Notes under the pieces: generated by a model | The model's input: only the letters and a program-made list of their open reading frames with translations | Database searches by the model: none | Told to the model about the DNA's origin: nothing | Made by a program: the position numbers and the translations under genes | NCBI GenBank assembly: GCA_030698375.1 | Contig: JAUYLL010000142.1 | Location: 1 to 49,925, forward strand | Reading direction: 5' to 3' | DNA from: Nocardioides sp. | GTDB taxonomy: Bacteria > Actinomycetota > Actinomycetes > Propionibacteriales > Nocardioidaceae | Length of the DNA stretch: 49,925 nt | Shown here: positions 8,398 to 16,700 of the stretch, piece by piece | Position numbering within the stretch: position 1 is the stretch's first letter | Layout: each line of letters opens with the position of its first letter

Positions 8398-9153
8398 GTG
8401 GCCACCTGGACCGCGGGCGAGCGGTTGTTCGCCCAGTTCGCACATGCGCCCAATGCACTCGGATACTGCGGGTCGCAGGCTGCGGATGGGCTGCTGCGTG
8501 GTGCGCGCGGCGAGGATCCACCCTTGGACGCACGTGCCGTGGCGCGCGGATTCTCCGGGGCCTGGCCCTATCAGGTCATCGTGGCCCGGCTGGGCGGCAT
8601 CGCTGACCCGATGAGCGTGGACGTCGTGCGGGGATATTGGACTGGCAATGGGCTCACCCGGACCATCGACCGGTCCGCGTTCGGCGCGGCACTGCTCGAG
8701 GAGATCCGTCCCCAGGCTGGGAGCTACTGGGCACACCTGAACGACGACCTTCTGGCGGAGGCGGCGCCGACGCACGCGTTCCATGTGCTGGCGGTATACC
8801 CGTGGAGCCGGCTGCTCGGCACGGCTCATCCGGAGCCGCTCGGAGTTTTGGAGTCGTGTCGCATCGGCTGGGGGACCGTTGTGAGCATCGATCGGAACCA
8901 CGCAGATAACACGGTGCTGGTCGAGCACTCGTCGCTGCGGTACGACGGCGCGCTCGACCTCGCACCGATCGCGACCAGCAGCGTCGTCGACGACGCCTTC
9001 GCGGGCGTTCTGAGCCCCGGCGATCTCGTCGCGCTGCACTGGGGCCGTATCTGCGGCCGCCTCACGCCTGAGGAGGCCGCCGAGCTCGAGTACTGGACAC
9101 GGTGGCAGCTCGAGGCGTCCAACCCCCGGATCCGGGCCTCAGCTGGCGCCTGA
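8398..9153 (+). CDS. Hydrogenase-cluster protein of unknown function (DUF6390-like)
   Basis: 251 residues from a GTG three bases after the hypD stop; no better start is nearby. The N-terminus TAGERLFAQFAHAPNALGYC is distinctive, followed by FSGAWPYQVIVARLGGIADP, WPY/GYW aromatic-rich segments, and VLSPGDLVALHWGRICGRLT near the end. I associate this family with actinobacterial hyp clusters and believe it is DUF6390, but I cannot confirm the accession. No membrane segments, signal peptide or known catalytic motif are visible. The SPGDLVALHWG stretch resembles the HypC phrase VGDWVLVHVGFA, so a distant HypC-like beta barrel at the C-terminus is possible. It is the last gene before the terminator-like hairpin. 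Confidence 0.7.
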   Translation: MATWTAGERLFAQFAHAPNALGYCGSQAADGLLRGARGEDPPLDARAVARGFSGAWPYQVIVARLGGIADPMSVDVVRGYWTGNGLTRTIDRSAFGAALLEEIRPQAGSYWAHLNDDLLAEAAPTHAFHVLAVYPWSRLLGTAHPEPLGVLESCRIGWGTVVSIDRNHADNTVLVEHSSLRYDGALDLAPIATSSVVDDAFAGVLSPGDLVALHWGRICGRLTPEEAAELEYWTRWQLEASNPRIRASAGA

Positions 9154-9191
9154 GACCGCACGTAGAGATCCTCGCCCGATCCTCGTGCGCG

Positions 9192-9226
9192 TGGGGGCCA
9201 CGTCCTGGCTGGACGTGGCCCCCACA
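9192..9226 (+). terminator. Perfect 15-bp hairpin after the hyp operon
   Basis: GTGGGGGCCACGTCC, a five-base loop TGGCT, then GGACGTGGCCCCCAC form an uninterrupted 15-bp stem 39 bases after the last hyp gene. There is no U-rich tail, which is common for actinobacterial terminators, and the structure would work in either direction. Confidence 0.75.
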
Positions 9227-9229
9227 CCC

Positions 9230-9657
9230 ATCGCTGGCGCAGGTGCTGCGCGCTCGGCGCTCCTGCGCATCAGGTGGTGGAGCAGGATCAACTCGGTGAT
9301 GGCCCGCGGTTCGAGCTCGTGTCGGACATTGGTCTGGCCGAGGTCGGCCGAGATGTCGCCCGGTTCATCCAGAGCAGACCAGATGGCTCTCTCGATCTGG
9401 TTCGTCTCCTCAGGTGACCACCTTGGGCGTGGACATCGAGCAGGTGGTCGGGTTTCCCCTTTCGCATGATTACAGATGCGCCGCCGAGCGGTGTAGTCCT
9501 GCGGCCGGTGCACACCTTGGAGCCGGATGACAGAAATGGGGGGACGCGGGACAAGTGTCGGCGGACAGCGGATCGGCGGTGTGCCTACCCGGAGCGCCCG
9601 AAGCGAACCTGACCGCAATGTCGGCGTACCCGCGCGCCGGGGCGATGTCAACGGCGG
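9230..9657. other. Interval without a recognisable gene
   Basis: Between the hairpin and the IS30 left end. On the minus strand an open frame contains a plausible protein-like stretch (EETNQIERAIWSALDEPGD, ELEPRAITELILLHHLM, about 9240-9420), but it runs into the hairpin and has no recognisable homology or ribosome site. It may be the tail of a decayed gene. Confidence 0.4.
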
Positions 9658-10972
9658 CTGAAAACTGACCCCTTTCCGTCGGGCGAGTTGGCGGATTCGA
9701 GCTGGCGTCGCAACACCAAGGTCATGACGAGGCTAGCGATGCGGCGAGGACCTGTGCCGGAGTGATCCAGTCGAGCGTCTTGCGGGGCCATGTGTTCAGG
9801 CGCTCCTCGACCCTGCGGAGGTCCTCGACTGTGTAGGTGCGCAGATCGCTGCCCTTGGGGAAGTACTGGCGCAGCAGGCCGTTGCTGTTCTCGTTGGTCG
9901 GTCGCTGCCAGGGCTTGCCGGCGTGGGCAAAGAACACGCCCTCGGCGAACAGGTCTGCGACTTGGTCATGGCCGGCCATCTCCGAGCCCTGGTCCCAGGT
10001 GAGGGTGAGTCGTACCGACTCGGGCAGCTCCGCGAGGGTTTCGTGTAGTCCGGTGATGAGGTCCTCGGCGGTGCGCCGACCTGGCAGGTGGATGAGCTTG
10101 ATGTAGCGGCTTCGCCGGCAGACCAGGGTGCCGATCGCGGATAGGCCGCCGCGTCCGGTGATGAGGTCGCCTTCCCAGTCACCGACCCGGCTGCGCTCTT
10201 CCGCTTCGGCGGGGCGGTGATCGATCAACAGTGCTGGCGCGATGAAGCGGGGCGTGCGCTCGTGCGCGCGTCGACGCCGCTTCCGCAGCGGCCGTCCGGT
10301 ACGCAGCTTCCTGGTGAGTTGCCTGCTCAAGCCGCCTTTCGCGCCGTTGTAGAGCGCCTGGTAGATCGTCTCGTGGCACACATGCCACCGCGGCCGACTG
10401 GGGTACTCAGTCCGGAGCCAAGCTGCGATCTGCTCGGGGCTCCACTCCAGCTTCAGTTTGCGCTGGACAGCTTCGCGGAGCTCGGGATCGGCGGCCAGGC
10501 GCCCGCCGCGTGGACGTTCGACGCGCTCCCGGGCGCGGCTGTGGGCCAGATCGCCGTCGTAGCCGCCAAGGTCATGTCTGGAGGTGTTCCGACGCAGTTC
10601 GCGGCTAATCGTCGAGGGCGCACGACCGAGCTCGCGAGCAACCTCGCGTATCGAGAGACCATGTCGCCTCAGGGTGGCAATCCGCTGTCGTTCCAGCAGT
10701 GACAAGTAGCGGCCAGAGCGCTCGTGCTCGACTCGTCGCAGAGGTGGCAGGCCGCCGCGCTCGGCCCGCCACCGATACCCGGTCTTGCGGCCCACGCCGA
10801 CCAGCTTGCAGGCCTCCACGGTGCCCACGCCGGCCAGGATCAGCTGCCAGTACTCGTCCTCGAGTCCCAGTCGCCGTTACGTCCTCGTCTTCCCATCGTC
10901 ATGCCCCTTCATCTAGCAGGGGTGTTGCGACGTGGTCTGGAACCCGCCGTTCGATAGAGGGTCAGTTTTCAG
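9658..10972 (-). mobile_element. IS30-family insertion sequence
   Basis: The element is bounded by a perfect 14-bp inverted repeat, CTGAAAACTGACCC at 9658-9671 and GGGTCAGTTTTCAG at 10959-10972, giving 1315 bp around one leftward transposase gene. No short target duplication can be seen at the borders (flanks GGCGG and GCGTC). Confidence 0.88.
9722..10828 (-). CDS. IS30-family transposase (N-terminus frameshifted)
   Basis: 368 residues from a GTG. The helix-turn-helix IATLRRHGLSIREVARELGR and the DDE domain motifs VGDWEGDLITG (D), LTWDQGSEM (D) and RPTNENSNGLLRQYFPKG (E) identify an IS30 transposase. In the same frame before the GTG the sequence reads LEDEYWQLILAGVGTVEACK, typical of the family, but it runs into a stop at 10877-10879. 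The expected start MGRRGR lies in another frame at 10896; a one-base change near 10876 separates the two. The element is therefore probably impaired, or makes a shortened protein from an internal start. Confidence 0.85.
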   Translation of the reverse strand: MGTVEACKLVGVGRKTGYRWRAERGGLPPLRRVEHERSGRYLSLLERQRIATLRRHGLSIREVARELGRAPSTISRELRRNTSRHDLGGYDGDLAHSRARERVERPRGGRLAADPELREAVQRKLKLEWSPEQIAAWLRTEYPSRPRWHVCHETIYQALYNGAKGGLSRQLTRKLRTGRPLRKRRRRAHERTPRFIAPALLIDHRPAEAEERSRVGDWEGDLITGRGGLSAIGTLVCRRSRYIKLIHLPGRRTAEDLITGLHETLAELPESVRLTLTWDQGSEMAGHDQVADLFAEGVFFAHAGKPWQRPTNENSNGLLRQYFPKGSDLRTYTVEDLRRVEERLNTWPRKTLDWITPAQVLAASLASS

Positions 10973-11285
10973 GCGTCGCCGACAGACGATGTACTGGTCG
11001 GCGTCCGCGCGGCGCAGTCGAGCTCCCGGAGGACCCGAGCTCGATGCAGCCGCAATGACTGGTCTCGCGCGTGCCTTCCACGAGGTGCGCGAGGCTCGAC
11101 CCGGCTCGAGGAACACGGACGCCTCGAAGCAGGGCCAACTCGCTCGGCAGTGGCGCAGTCCTTCGACGATGAGAAGCCCACGATCAACCTGGTCCGACAC
11201 CTCCTGGACGAAACCGACCCTAATTCTGGCGATGACCGTGACCCAACGTGTTGGCGGCCAGCCCCACCTCCCCTCAGTCGAACTC
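10973..11285. other. Interval without a recognisable gene
   Basis: Short frames are open on both strands (for example SFDDEKPTINLVRHLLDETD at 11162-11221), but none shows a family motif or ribosome site. It is probably decayed coding sequence upstream of the glycerate kinase relic. Confidence 0.4.
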
Positions 11286-11660
11286 AAGGTGCAGGCACTG
11301 CGACAGCTGGGGATGTCCGAGGACCTGATGCCCGTCGACGGTTGCCTCGAGCGGTTCGCGGCAGCGACGGGCAGTCAGGGTCGACGGGTCGCCCTGGAAG
11401 AAGCGGTGCCGGCGCCGCCGGCGGGCTCGGTTTCGCGCTGATGATGCTCGGCGCCAGGAGGCAGTCCGGCATCGAGCTGGTCGCTGACACAGTGCGGCTC
11501 GGCGAGCGGCGCGGACCGCTGACCTCGTGATCACCGGCTCAGCAGCCGGGCCGGAAAGGTCCCCGCCGGGGTTCTCGTCGACTTGGCGGGGAGGAGCGGG
11601 CGCTGGGGTTCGGCTGCCTCGCTGGCTCAGCTGGCCGCCCGCGTGGCGAGAACCTCGTCG
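11286..11660 (+). pseudogene. Glycerate kinase relic (GarK/GlxK type)
   Basis: A fragment in several frames resembles the C-terminal third of glycerate 2-kinase. CLERFAAATG, then GAGAAGGLGFALMMLGARRQ, GIELVADTVRLGER, LVITG, and after frameshifts GKVPAGVLVDLAG reproduce the family order in which GAGAAGGLG..G..L.PG.E.V is followed by DLVITGEG and GKVP.GV. At least two frameshifts and a lost stretch after the ITG motif make it non-functional. Glycerate kinase would link photorespiratory glycerate to central metabolism, so its loss is relevant beside a CBB locus. Confidence 0.7.
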
Positions 11661-11675
11661 CGCTAGTGGAACGTG

Positions 11676-12742
11676 TTCTGGATTGGTTGCATGCCGACCA
11701 CCATCCTCCTCGCCGTGGCGCCGTTCACCTGCAGCGACCAAGACATCGCCTTCACCGAGGTCGAGATCGGGCGACCCGCGTCCCGACGAGGTGCTGGTCC
11801 GTATCCTGATGACCGGGCTATACCACACCGAACTCACCGCGCCGACGATGCTGCCCGCGGAGATGCTCCCGACCGTGATGCGGCACCAGGGACCGGTGTG
11901 GTCAAGGCCGTCGGTGCCGAGGTGCAGGGCATCGAGGTCGCCGACCACGTCGTGATGAGCTTCCGGTCCAGCGGGACCCGCGGGCCGTGCACGGCCGGCG
12001 ACGACGGCTACAGCGAGAACCACATCGTCCACAACAACATGGGCATGCGGATGTACGGCTCGGCACCATGCGGCGAGGCGAGAAGACGGTGTTCGGTTTC
12101 GTCCTTCGGCCAGTCCAGCTTTGCCCGGCACGCCGTGGCGTACGACGACAATTTCGCGGTGGTGCTGAGGCGACCTCGACCTCACGCTGCGGGCACCGCT
12201 CGGCTGCGAGTTCCACACCGGCGCCGAGACCGTGCACGCCGTGCTCCGCCCGGCCGCCGACGAGAGCCTGGAAGTGGTCAGTGACGGCGCGGTGGGCCTG
12301 GCGGCGATCGCCGCCGCGTGCGGTGCGGGTGACAAGACAGGTCATCGCCGTCAACGCAGTGGCCTCGCGATGCGCGCTGGCGGAGGGTGCGGCGCTCGCG
12401 CGCTCGCCTTACCTCGGACGCTGCGGCAGCGGCGTCAATCGCACCAGCTCAAGGAGCCTGACCGGCGGCGGGGCGTCGTATGCCATCGACGCGACGGCGG
12501 TCGGGCTTGTGGTCCAGCAGGCGCAGCACTCGGTGCGCGCCCGCGGCACGCTAGTCGCGCTGGGCCTGGCGGCGCCTCAGCATCCGATCGAGGCGATCTA
12601 CCTGCTGCAGTCCGGGGAAGATCGTGCGCTCCTCGATGGAGGGCGACGCCGACCCGCTGATCGCGACGTACCCGTTCGAGCGGATCGCCGACGCGATCGA
12701 CGACTCGACTCTCGGGAGGATGGTCAAGGCCTCGTCACCTAG
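11676..12742 (+). pseudogene. Zinc-type alcohol dehydrogenase relic (aryl-alcohol DH-like)
   Basis: Segments in alternating frames line up with zinc-dependent medium-chain dehydrogenases: TGVVKAVGAEVQGIEVADHV with VMSFRSSGTRGPCTAG (structural-zinc region, most Cys lost), FGQSSFARHAVAYD, PLGCEFHTGAETVHAVLRP, the nucleotide-binding GAVGLAAIAAA, YAIDATA, and PFERIADAIDDSTLGRMVKA at the end. I count at least four frameshifts, so it is a clear pseudogene. The closest type I recognise is benzyl/aryl alcohol dehydrogenase. Confidence 0.75.
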
Positions 12743-12822
12743 TGACACGGCAACATGGGAAAGCCCTGGATGTGCGACCATTGGGGCTGTCGACACCGAC
12801 CCGAACCTTGTCTGGAGTGAGC

Positions 12823-13290
12823 ATGGGCGACCATTGCGGATGCGGCGGCCACGGCCACAGCCAGGAGGCGCCCGCGACGAGCACGGCGAAAGGGACGAGC
12901 ACGGCGACGGGGACGAGCACGGCGACCGCAACGGTTGCCGCCCCGGTGATCGTGGGCCGTCGTGAGGACCAGATCAACCTGAGCCCGGTGGCGGCGAGCA
13001 AGGTCAAGAGCCTCCTCGAGCAGGAGGGTCGCGACGACCTCTCGCTGCGAATCTCAGTCCAGCCCGGCGGCTGCAGCGGATTGCGCTACCAGCTCTTCTT
13101 CGACGAGCGCACGCTCGACGGCGACGTGGTCACCGACTTCGACGGGGTGTCGGTGGTCGTCGACCGGATGAGCGTCCCCTACCTCAACGGCGCGATGATC
13201 GACTTCGTCGACTCGATCGAGAAGCAGGGCTTCACGATCGACAACCCCAACGCCACGGGTTCGTGCGCGTGCGGAGATTCGTTCCACTAG
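12823..13290 (+). CDS. A-type Fe-S carrier (IscA/ErpA/HesB family) with metal-binding N-terminal tail
   Basis: 155 residues from the ATG at 12823; an earlier in-frame start at 12742 falls inside the dehydrogenase relic. The core (residues 50-155) is a complete A-type carrier with the three ligand cysteines C84 (QPGGCSGLRYQ), C148 and C150 (GSCACGDSFH). It starts MGDHCGCGGHGH, a His/Cys-rich stretch not normal for IscA that could bind metal, joined by a Thr/Ser/Ala linker encoded by three 18-bp repeats. It may transfer clusters to hydrogenase subunits, given the nearby hyp operon with a NifU/Rieske protein, but it is cut off from that operon by IS30 and pseudogenes. Confidence 0.9.
   Translation: MGDHCGCGGHGHSQEAPATSTAKGTSTATGTSTATATVAAPVIVGRREDQINLSPVAASKVKSLLEQEGRDDLSLRISVQPGGCSGLRYQLFFDERTLDGDVVTDFDGVSVVVDRMSVPYLNGAMIDFVDSIEKQGFTIDNPNATGSCACGDSFH
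12877..12930 (+). repeat. Three tandem 18-bp repeats in the IscA-like gene
   Basis: The unit ACGAGCACGGCGAMVGGG occurs three times in frame (12877, 12895, 12913, the last diverging at its end) and encodes TSTAKG, TSTATG and TSTATA, the flexible linker between the metal-binding tail and the Fe-S core. Confidence 0.85.
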
Positions 13291-13299
13291 CTAGTCCGA

Positions 13300-14632
13300 A
13301 AATGGAAGGTGACTGGGCAGGCCGAAGGCTCCCGGCGGAGCCGGGAAAGGGTCGTTGAGGACCGGGCTCAGGCGGAGGGCTTCGAGCTGGCGGACGTGGT
13401 TGTCGTAGTAGTCGGCGCCGAGGTCGATGAAAGCGGGCCTCGGGTCGGAAAGCAGGTGCCAGACGACGACCATGATGGACCGGCCGACACCCACCTCAAC
13501 ACGAGCACCAAGCGCGCGGGTTCGAGGGTGACTTTGTAGCCGACCGCGACGATGGCCTTCTTCTCCCGCGTCGTCTGGCGATTCGTCGGTAACGCTCGCC
13601 CAGGAACGTGTTGGTTCCTCCGGCTGCGACCGCGGCTTCGCTGAGCACGGCGGTCAGGCGCCGGTTGCCGTGACCGGTGGCCCCGTTGCACTTCTTGCGG
13701 CCGGCGGACTCCTTGACCCCTGGGGCGAACCTGGCCCACGAGCACAGGTGTGCCGCGGTGGGGAACCGGGGTCATGTCCACCCCGACCTCGGCGATGATC
13801 ACCCGTGCGGCTGTGACCCCGATCCCGGGTATCTCATCGAGGAGGTCCACCGCTTGGGCGAAAGGGCGATCTGGTCCTCGATCCAGCGGTCGAGGTCGGC
13901 CAGGTCGGCGCTGACCTGGTCGATACGGGCGAGCATCTTGGTGAGCAGGAAGGCGTGGTGGTCGCTGAACCGGCCGGTGAAGGCCTCTTCGAGGTCGGTG
14001 ATCTTTCCGCGCATCCGCCCCCGGGCGAACTGCGCGAACCTCTTGGGGTCACGCTCCCCGACGATCAACGCCGCCAGCAGGTCGCGACCAGAGACCCCGA
14101 AGATGTCGAAGGCGACGACGCTGCGCTTGATCTGGGCGTCCTCGAGCAGCTTCTCCACTCGCTGCTTCTCCGCGGTCCGCACCGCGACCAGGTCGGATCG
14201 GTAGCGGGTCAGGTCCCGCAGCAGTCGGATCGGTGGCGGCGGGACGAAGCTGGGCCGCAGCATCTGTCGTTCGGCGACCTTGCACAACCAGACCGCGTCC
14301 AGCCGGTCGGTCCTGGGCCGTCCGGGCAGGTGCTTGACATCCTTGGCGCTGACCAGTCAGGTCTCGAACCCCGCGGCCTCGAGCAGATAGAACGGCGGCT
14401 TCCAGTAGTCGCCGGTCGCCTCCATCACCAACCGGGTCACCCCCAGCTCCCGGAGACGATCGATCATCCGCAGCAACGCTCGGGTCATCGTCTTGTAGGT
14501 CGTGACCTCCTGTACCCGCCTGCTTTTCCCCGGTCCACCGGGGACCCGCGTGCAACAGACCAGCTCGGCCTTTCCGATGTCCAAAGCGGCGGTCCGCTCG
14601 ATGATCTCCTCGCGTTCCTCGGTCTCTTCCAA
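13300..14632 (-). pseudogene. IS110-family transposase, inactivated
   Basis: Reading leftward, the N-terminal domain (RTAALDIGKAELVCC, then MEATGDYWKPPFYLLEAAGFE) ends at an in-frame TGA at 14357-14359 where the family has Trp. The frame resumes as KDVKHLPGRPRTDRLDAVWL and VSGRDLLAALIVGERDP up to about 13850, shifts to DEIPGIGVTAARVIIAEVGVD (C-terminal IS110 motif), then shifts again to a tail with LGADYYDNHV. One nonsense codon and at least two frameshifts mark it as dead. It is related to, but clearly different from, the intact IS110 copy at 35306. Confidence 0.88.
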
Positions 14633-14639
14633 CCCTTGC

Positions 14640-15050
14640 GCTCACCTCCTGAGATCCGTCTCGAACAAGCCCGATCGCCCGCGGGAGCCGCTAGGGAAAG
14701 GCGGAATCTAGTCCTCGTGCTCAAGGCGACACGGAAGGGCCCCACAGCGCGACTCCCAGCGCCCGACTAAGCTGTCGACGACGTCGGCGGGCGACCGGAC
14801 CACCAGCTGTCGGCAACGCTCGAATCTGGGGCCCGGAACGGGCCTCATCGACAGAGGAGATGGATGACTAAGCCGAAGCGGCAAGTCGTGGTCATCTCGG
14901 CCAGCTGGCTCGTTCGGCAGGGCTCCGCGCGTCGGAGATCTCGTCACCCGGATGCGCACAACCTCAACATCACGGAGCAGCAACCGCAGCTCCTCGCGGT
15001 TGGGGGACCCACCCCATCAAGTGCGCCCCGACCCTGATGGGGTGTGTTGC
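14640..15050. other. Interval without a gene; one inverted repeat
   Basis: No convincing coding sequence is visible. ACCCCATCA at 15011-15019 and TGATGGGGT at 15035-15043 form a 9-bp stem with a 15-base loop, a weak terminator-like structure just downstream of the leftward rpe relic. Confidence 0.5.
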
Positions 15051-15059
15051 CGGGCTGTC

Positions 15060-15215
15060 GGCGATGAGGTCGGTCCGGCCTTCAGGTGAGGTTCAGGACG
15101 AACATGCCGTCCATTTGTTCCCACCGGATGCGGTCCACGCCGGCATCAAAAAGTGCCGCGACCTCGTCCCCGATCTTCGCGAACTCGACTGGCAGGACGA
15201 AGGAATGATCGAGGG
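15060..15215 (-). pseudogene. Ribulose-phosphate 3-epimerase relic (N-terminal part)
   Basis: Read leftward, this encodes FVLPVEFAKIGDEVAALFDA, then GVDRIRWEQMDGMFVLNLT before a stop at 15082-15084. The intact rpe at 25685-26389 has [20 protein letters not shown] and [19 protein letters not shown] at the same place. After the stop, a shifted frame gives DLIA, matching the next conserved residues. The rest of the gene is missing. It is a decayed second copy rather than a recombination junction of the intact gene, since the nucleotide sequence has diverged. Confidence 0.82.
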
Positions 15216-15290
15216 CGCGTTGGCACCAGTTCAGCCGGGATCGCGACAAATCGGCTCACCCGGGTGGGCGGCGCCGAGTGTGATCTGTGG

Positions 15291-16136
15291 TCATCCGACG
15301 CCGGGGACGCGCAGGAGCCCCGGGTCGTACGACGCCCGCAACTTCGCGGAGGTCGCCGCTGCCCTGACGACCATCAGGGCGTCCTCGAGTTTTCCCGAGG
15401 TGATCTCGACCGCGCCGCTGGAGGGTCCGTCGCGGTGCGCCATCAGCCAGTCGTGGAGGAGCCAGTCGATCGCTGCGCCAGCGATGAGCGGGTCGGCCGC
15501 AGGAAGCCCGGCTGCCTCGGTAGCAGCGATCAGCGCTGCTCGATGCTCGTCGAGCGCTGCGTCCTTTTGCACTCCCGACGAATCGTGGACCAGTAGGGAG
15601 AGCGACGCCGGGAAAAGACGACCGTTCTCAGTGCGGATCACCCAACGGGCGCCGCGCATCGGATTACCTGGTGCGATCTCGACCAGCTCACCGAACCCGG
15701 CGACGACACCGACCCCGGGGTCGGCAAGAGACTCAGCCAAGGGCTCGGGTGCGGTGAGGCCGAGAGCGCCCCGGGCCAGGTATCCCATCAGGCTCGCGGT
15801 GCCGATGATCTGCCCGGCGCGCAGCTCGGTCGCGAGACCGGTGGTGGTCAGGGCCTCGGCGTACTCGTGGGCGGCGCGGTCGACGGTGCGGTAGAAGTCG
15901 GTCAGCACAGACCGGTGTTCCGCCGACGGTCGATCGGCTCCGCCGAGGACGTTGCCGAGGGATCCGGCTGCCGCGATCAGCACGTCGTCGAGGGCTTCCA
16001 GGTGCGTCGGAAGGAGCCGTTCGGGCTCGCTGTCAGCCTCGACTGCCACCGCTGAGAGTGACGCGGGGCGTCCCCGGGAGTCGAGCCAGACGAAGCCCAA
16101 CCGGTCGTCGGTCTGGTGGATTGAAGCTCTCGTCAT
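15291..16136 (-). CDS. Hypothetical protein, 281 aa
   Basis: An intact frame from ATG to stop between an rpe relic and a response-regulator relic. I do not recognise the family. The sequence is Ala/Leu-rich and predicted mostly helical, with no membrane segment or signal peptide. Recognisable blocks are RLGFVWLDSRGRPASLSAVA near the start, ELRAGQIIGTASLMGYLARG mid-protein, and AAIDWLLHDWLMAHRDGPSS near the end. No metal or nucleotide motif is seen. Codon use is like its neighbours and the frame is undamaged although the surroundings are decayed, so it may still be expressed. No strong ribosome site is visible. Confidence 0.55.
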   Translation of the reverse strand: MTRASIHQTDDRLGFVWLDSRGRPASLSAVAVEADSEPERLLPTHLEALDDVLIAAAGSLGNVLGGADRPSAEHRSVLTDFYRTVDRAAHEYAEALTTTGLATELRAGQIIGTASLMGYLARGALGLTAPEPLAESLADPGVGVVAGFGELVEIAPGNPMRGARWVIRTENGRLFPASLSLLVHDSSGVQKDAALDEHRAALIAATEAAGLPAADPLIAGAAIDWLLHDWLMAHRDGPSSGAVEITSGKLEDALMVVRAAATSAKLRASYDPGLLRVPGVG

Positions 16137-16154
16137 CGGGCTACCGTAACCACA

Positions 16155-16440
16155 TAATCGTCAGCCCAGATCCTGCGCCGCCGCTGCGACTGCTCATGGA
16201 CGACGACCACGAGATGGTGCTCCAAGGCGTCCGGGCGATGTCGTCGCACCACCTGCAGGAGGTCGAGATCACCGGCATGGAGACAACGCTCGACGCGGCG
16301 TTCGCGGTCGCACGTCGCGAAGCGCCGGAGGTCGTGCTTTCCTACGTAGGGAAGGGCACGGACTGGGGTCTCTACTGCTGCCGAAGACTCAAGCAGGCCG
16401 ATCCTTCTGAGCACGTAGCCTTCCTCACTGTCAGGTGTCC
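16155..16440 (+). pseudogene. NarL-type response regulator relic (receiver domain)
   Basis: PDPAPPLRLLMDDDHEMVLQ and the following GVRAM match the intact regulator at 26559 (PESVPNLLRLVLVDDHEMVL, then HGLDAM). The phosphorylation segment VVLCDV of the intact protein has become VVLSYV, so the acceptor Asp is replaced by Tyr, and the start codon is not recognisable. Similarity fades after HVAFLTV, and there is no DNA-binding domain. Confidence 0.78.
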
Positions 16441-16700
16441 CCGTTGCAGGCTCCTGTACGAGCGTCTCGTTGAGCCGGGTGATGCCGCTCACCATTCGTC
16501 GAGGCGGCTCGGCCAACAGGAGCTCGCGGTAGTCGGGCCGGTTGGACTCCGGGCGCGGATGTGCTCGTCGGTTCAGTCGCATCGACAGTGGAGCGATGCT
16601 ATGTCGGTGGCAAGGGCGCCGTGCTCGTCGGCGGCCGCGGCATCGGTACGGTGCAGGTCGAGCAGGCTGGGCATGGAGTGCCTCCGGCAGGCAGGCAAGC
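16440..16700 (-). pseudogene. Class I fructose-bisphosphate aldolase relic (N-terminal part)
   Basis: Read leftward, NRPDYRELLLAEPPRRMVSG then ITRLNETLVQE resembles TRRDYRELLLTADGLSESVS then GVILADETFGQE in the intact aldolase at 28415-29413. Further upstream a shifted frame gives AAADEHGALATDIAS, comparable to LAADESIKTMSARLE. Everything after the first 90 or so residues is missing. It is joined tail to tail with the response-regulator relic, as the intact genes would be if the kinase between them were deleted. Confidence 0.65.

Noticed and set aside
9139-9651. 170-aa leftward protein after the hyp operon
   Set aside because: It overlaps the perfect hairpin and the end of the preceding gene, and the first half is low-complexity; at most a relic lies in the middle.
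9650-10980. Target-site duplication of the IS30 element
   Set aside because: Flanks GGCGG and GCGTC show no shared 2-4 base repeat that I could defend.
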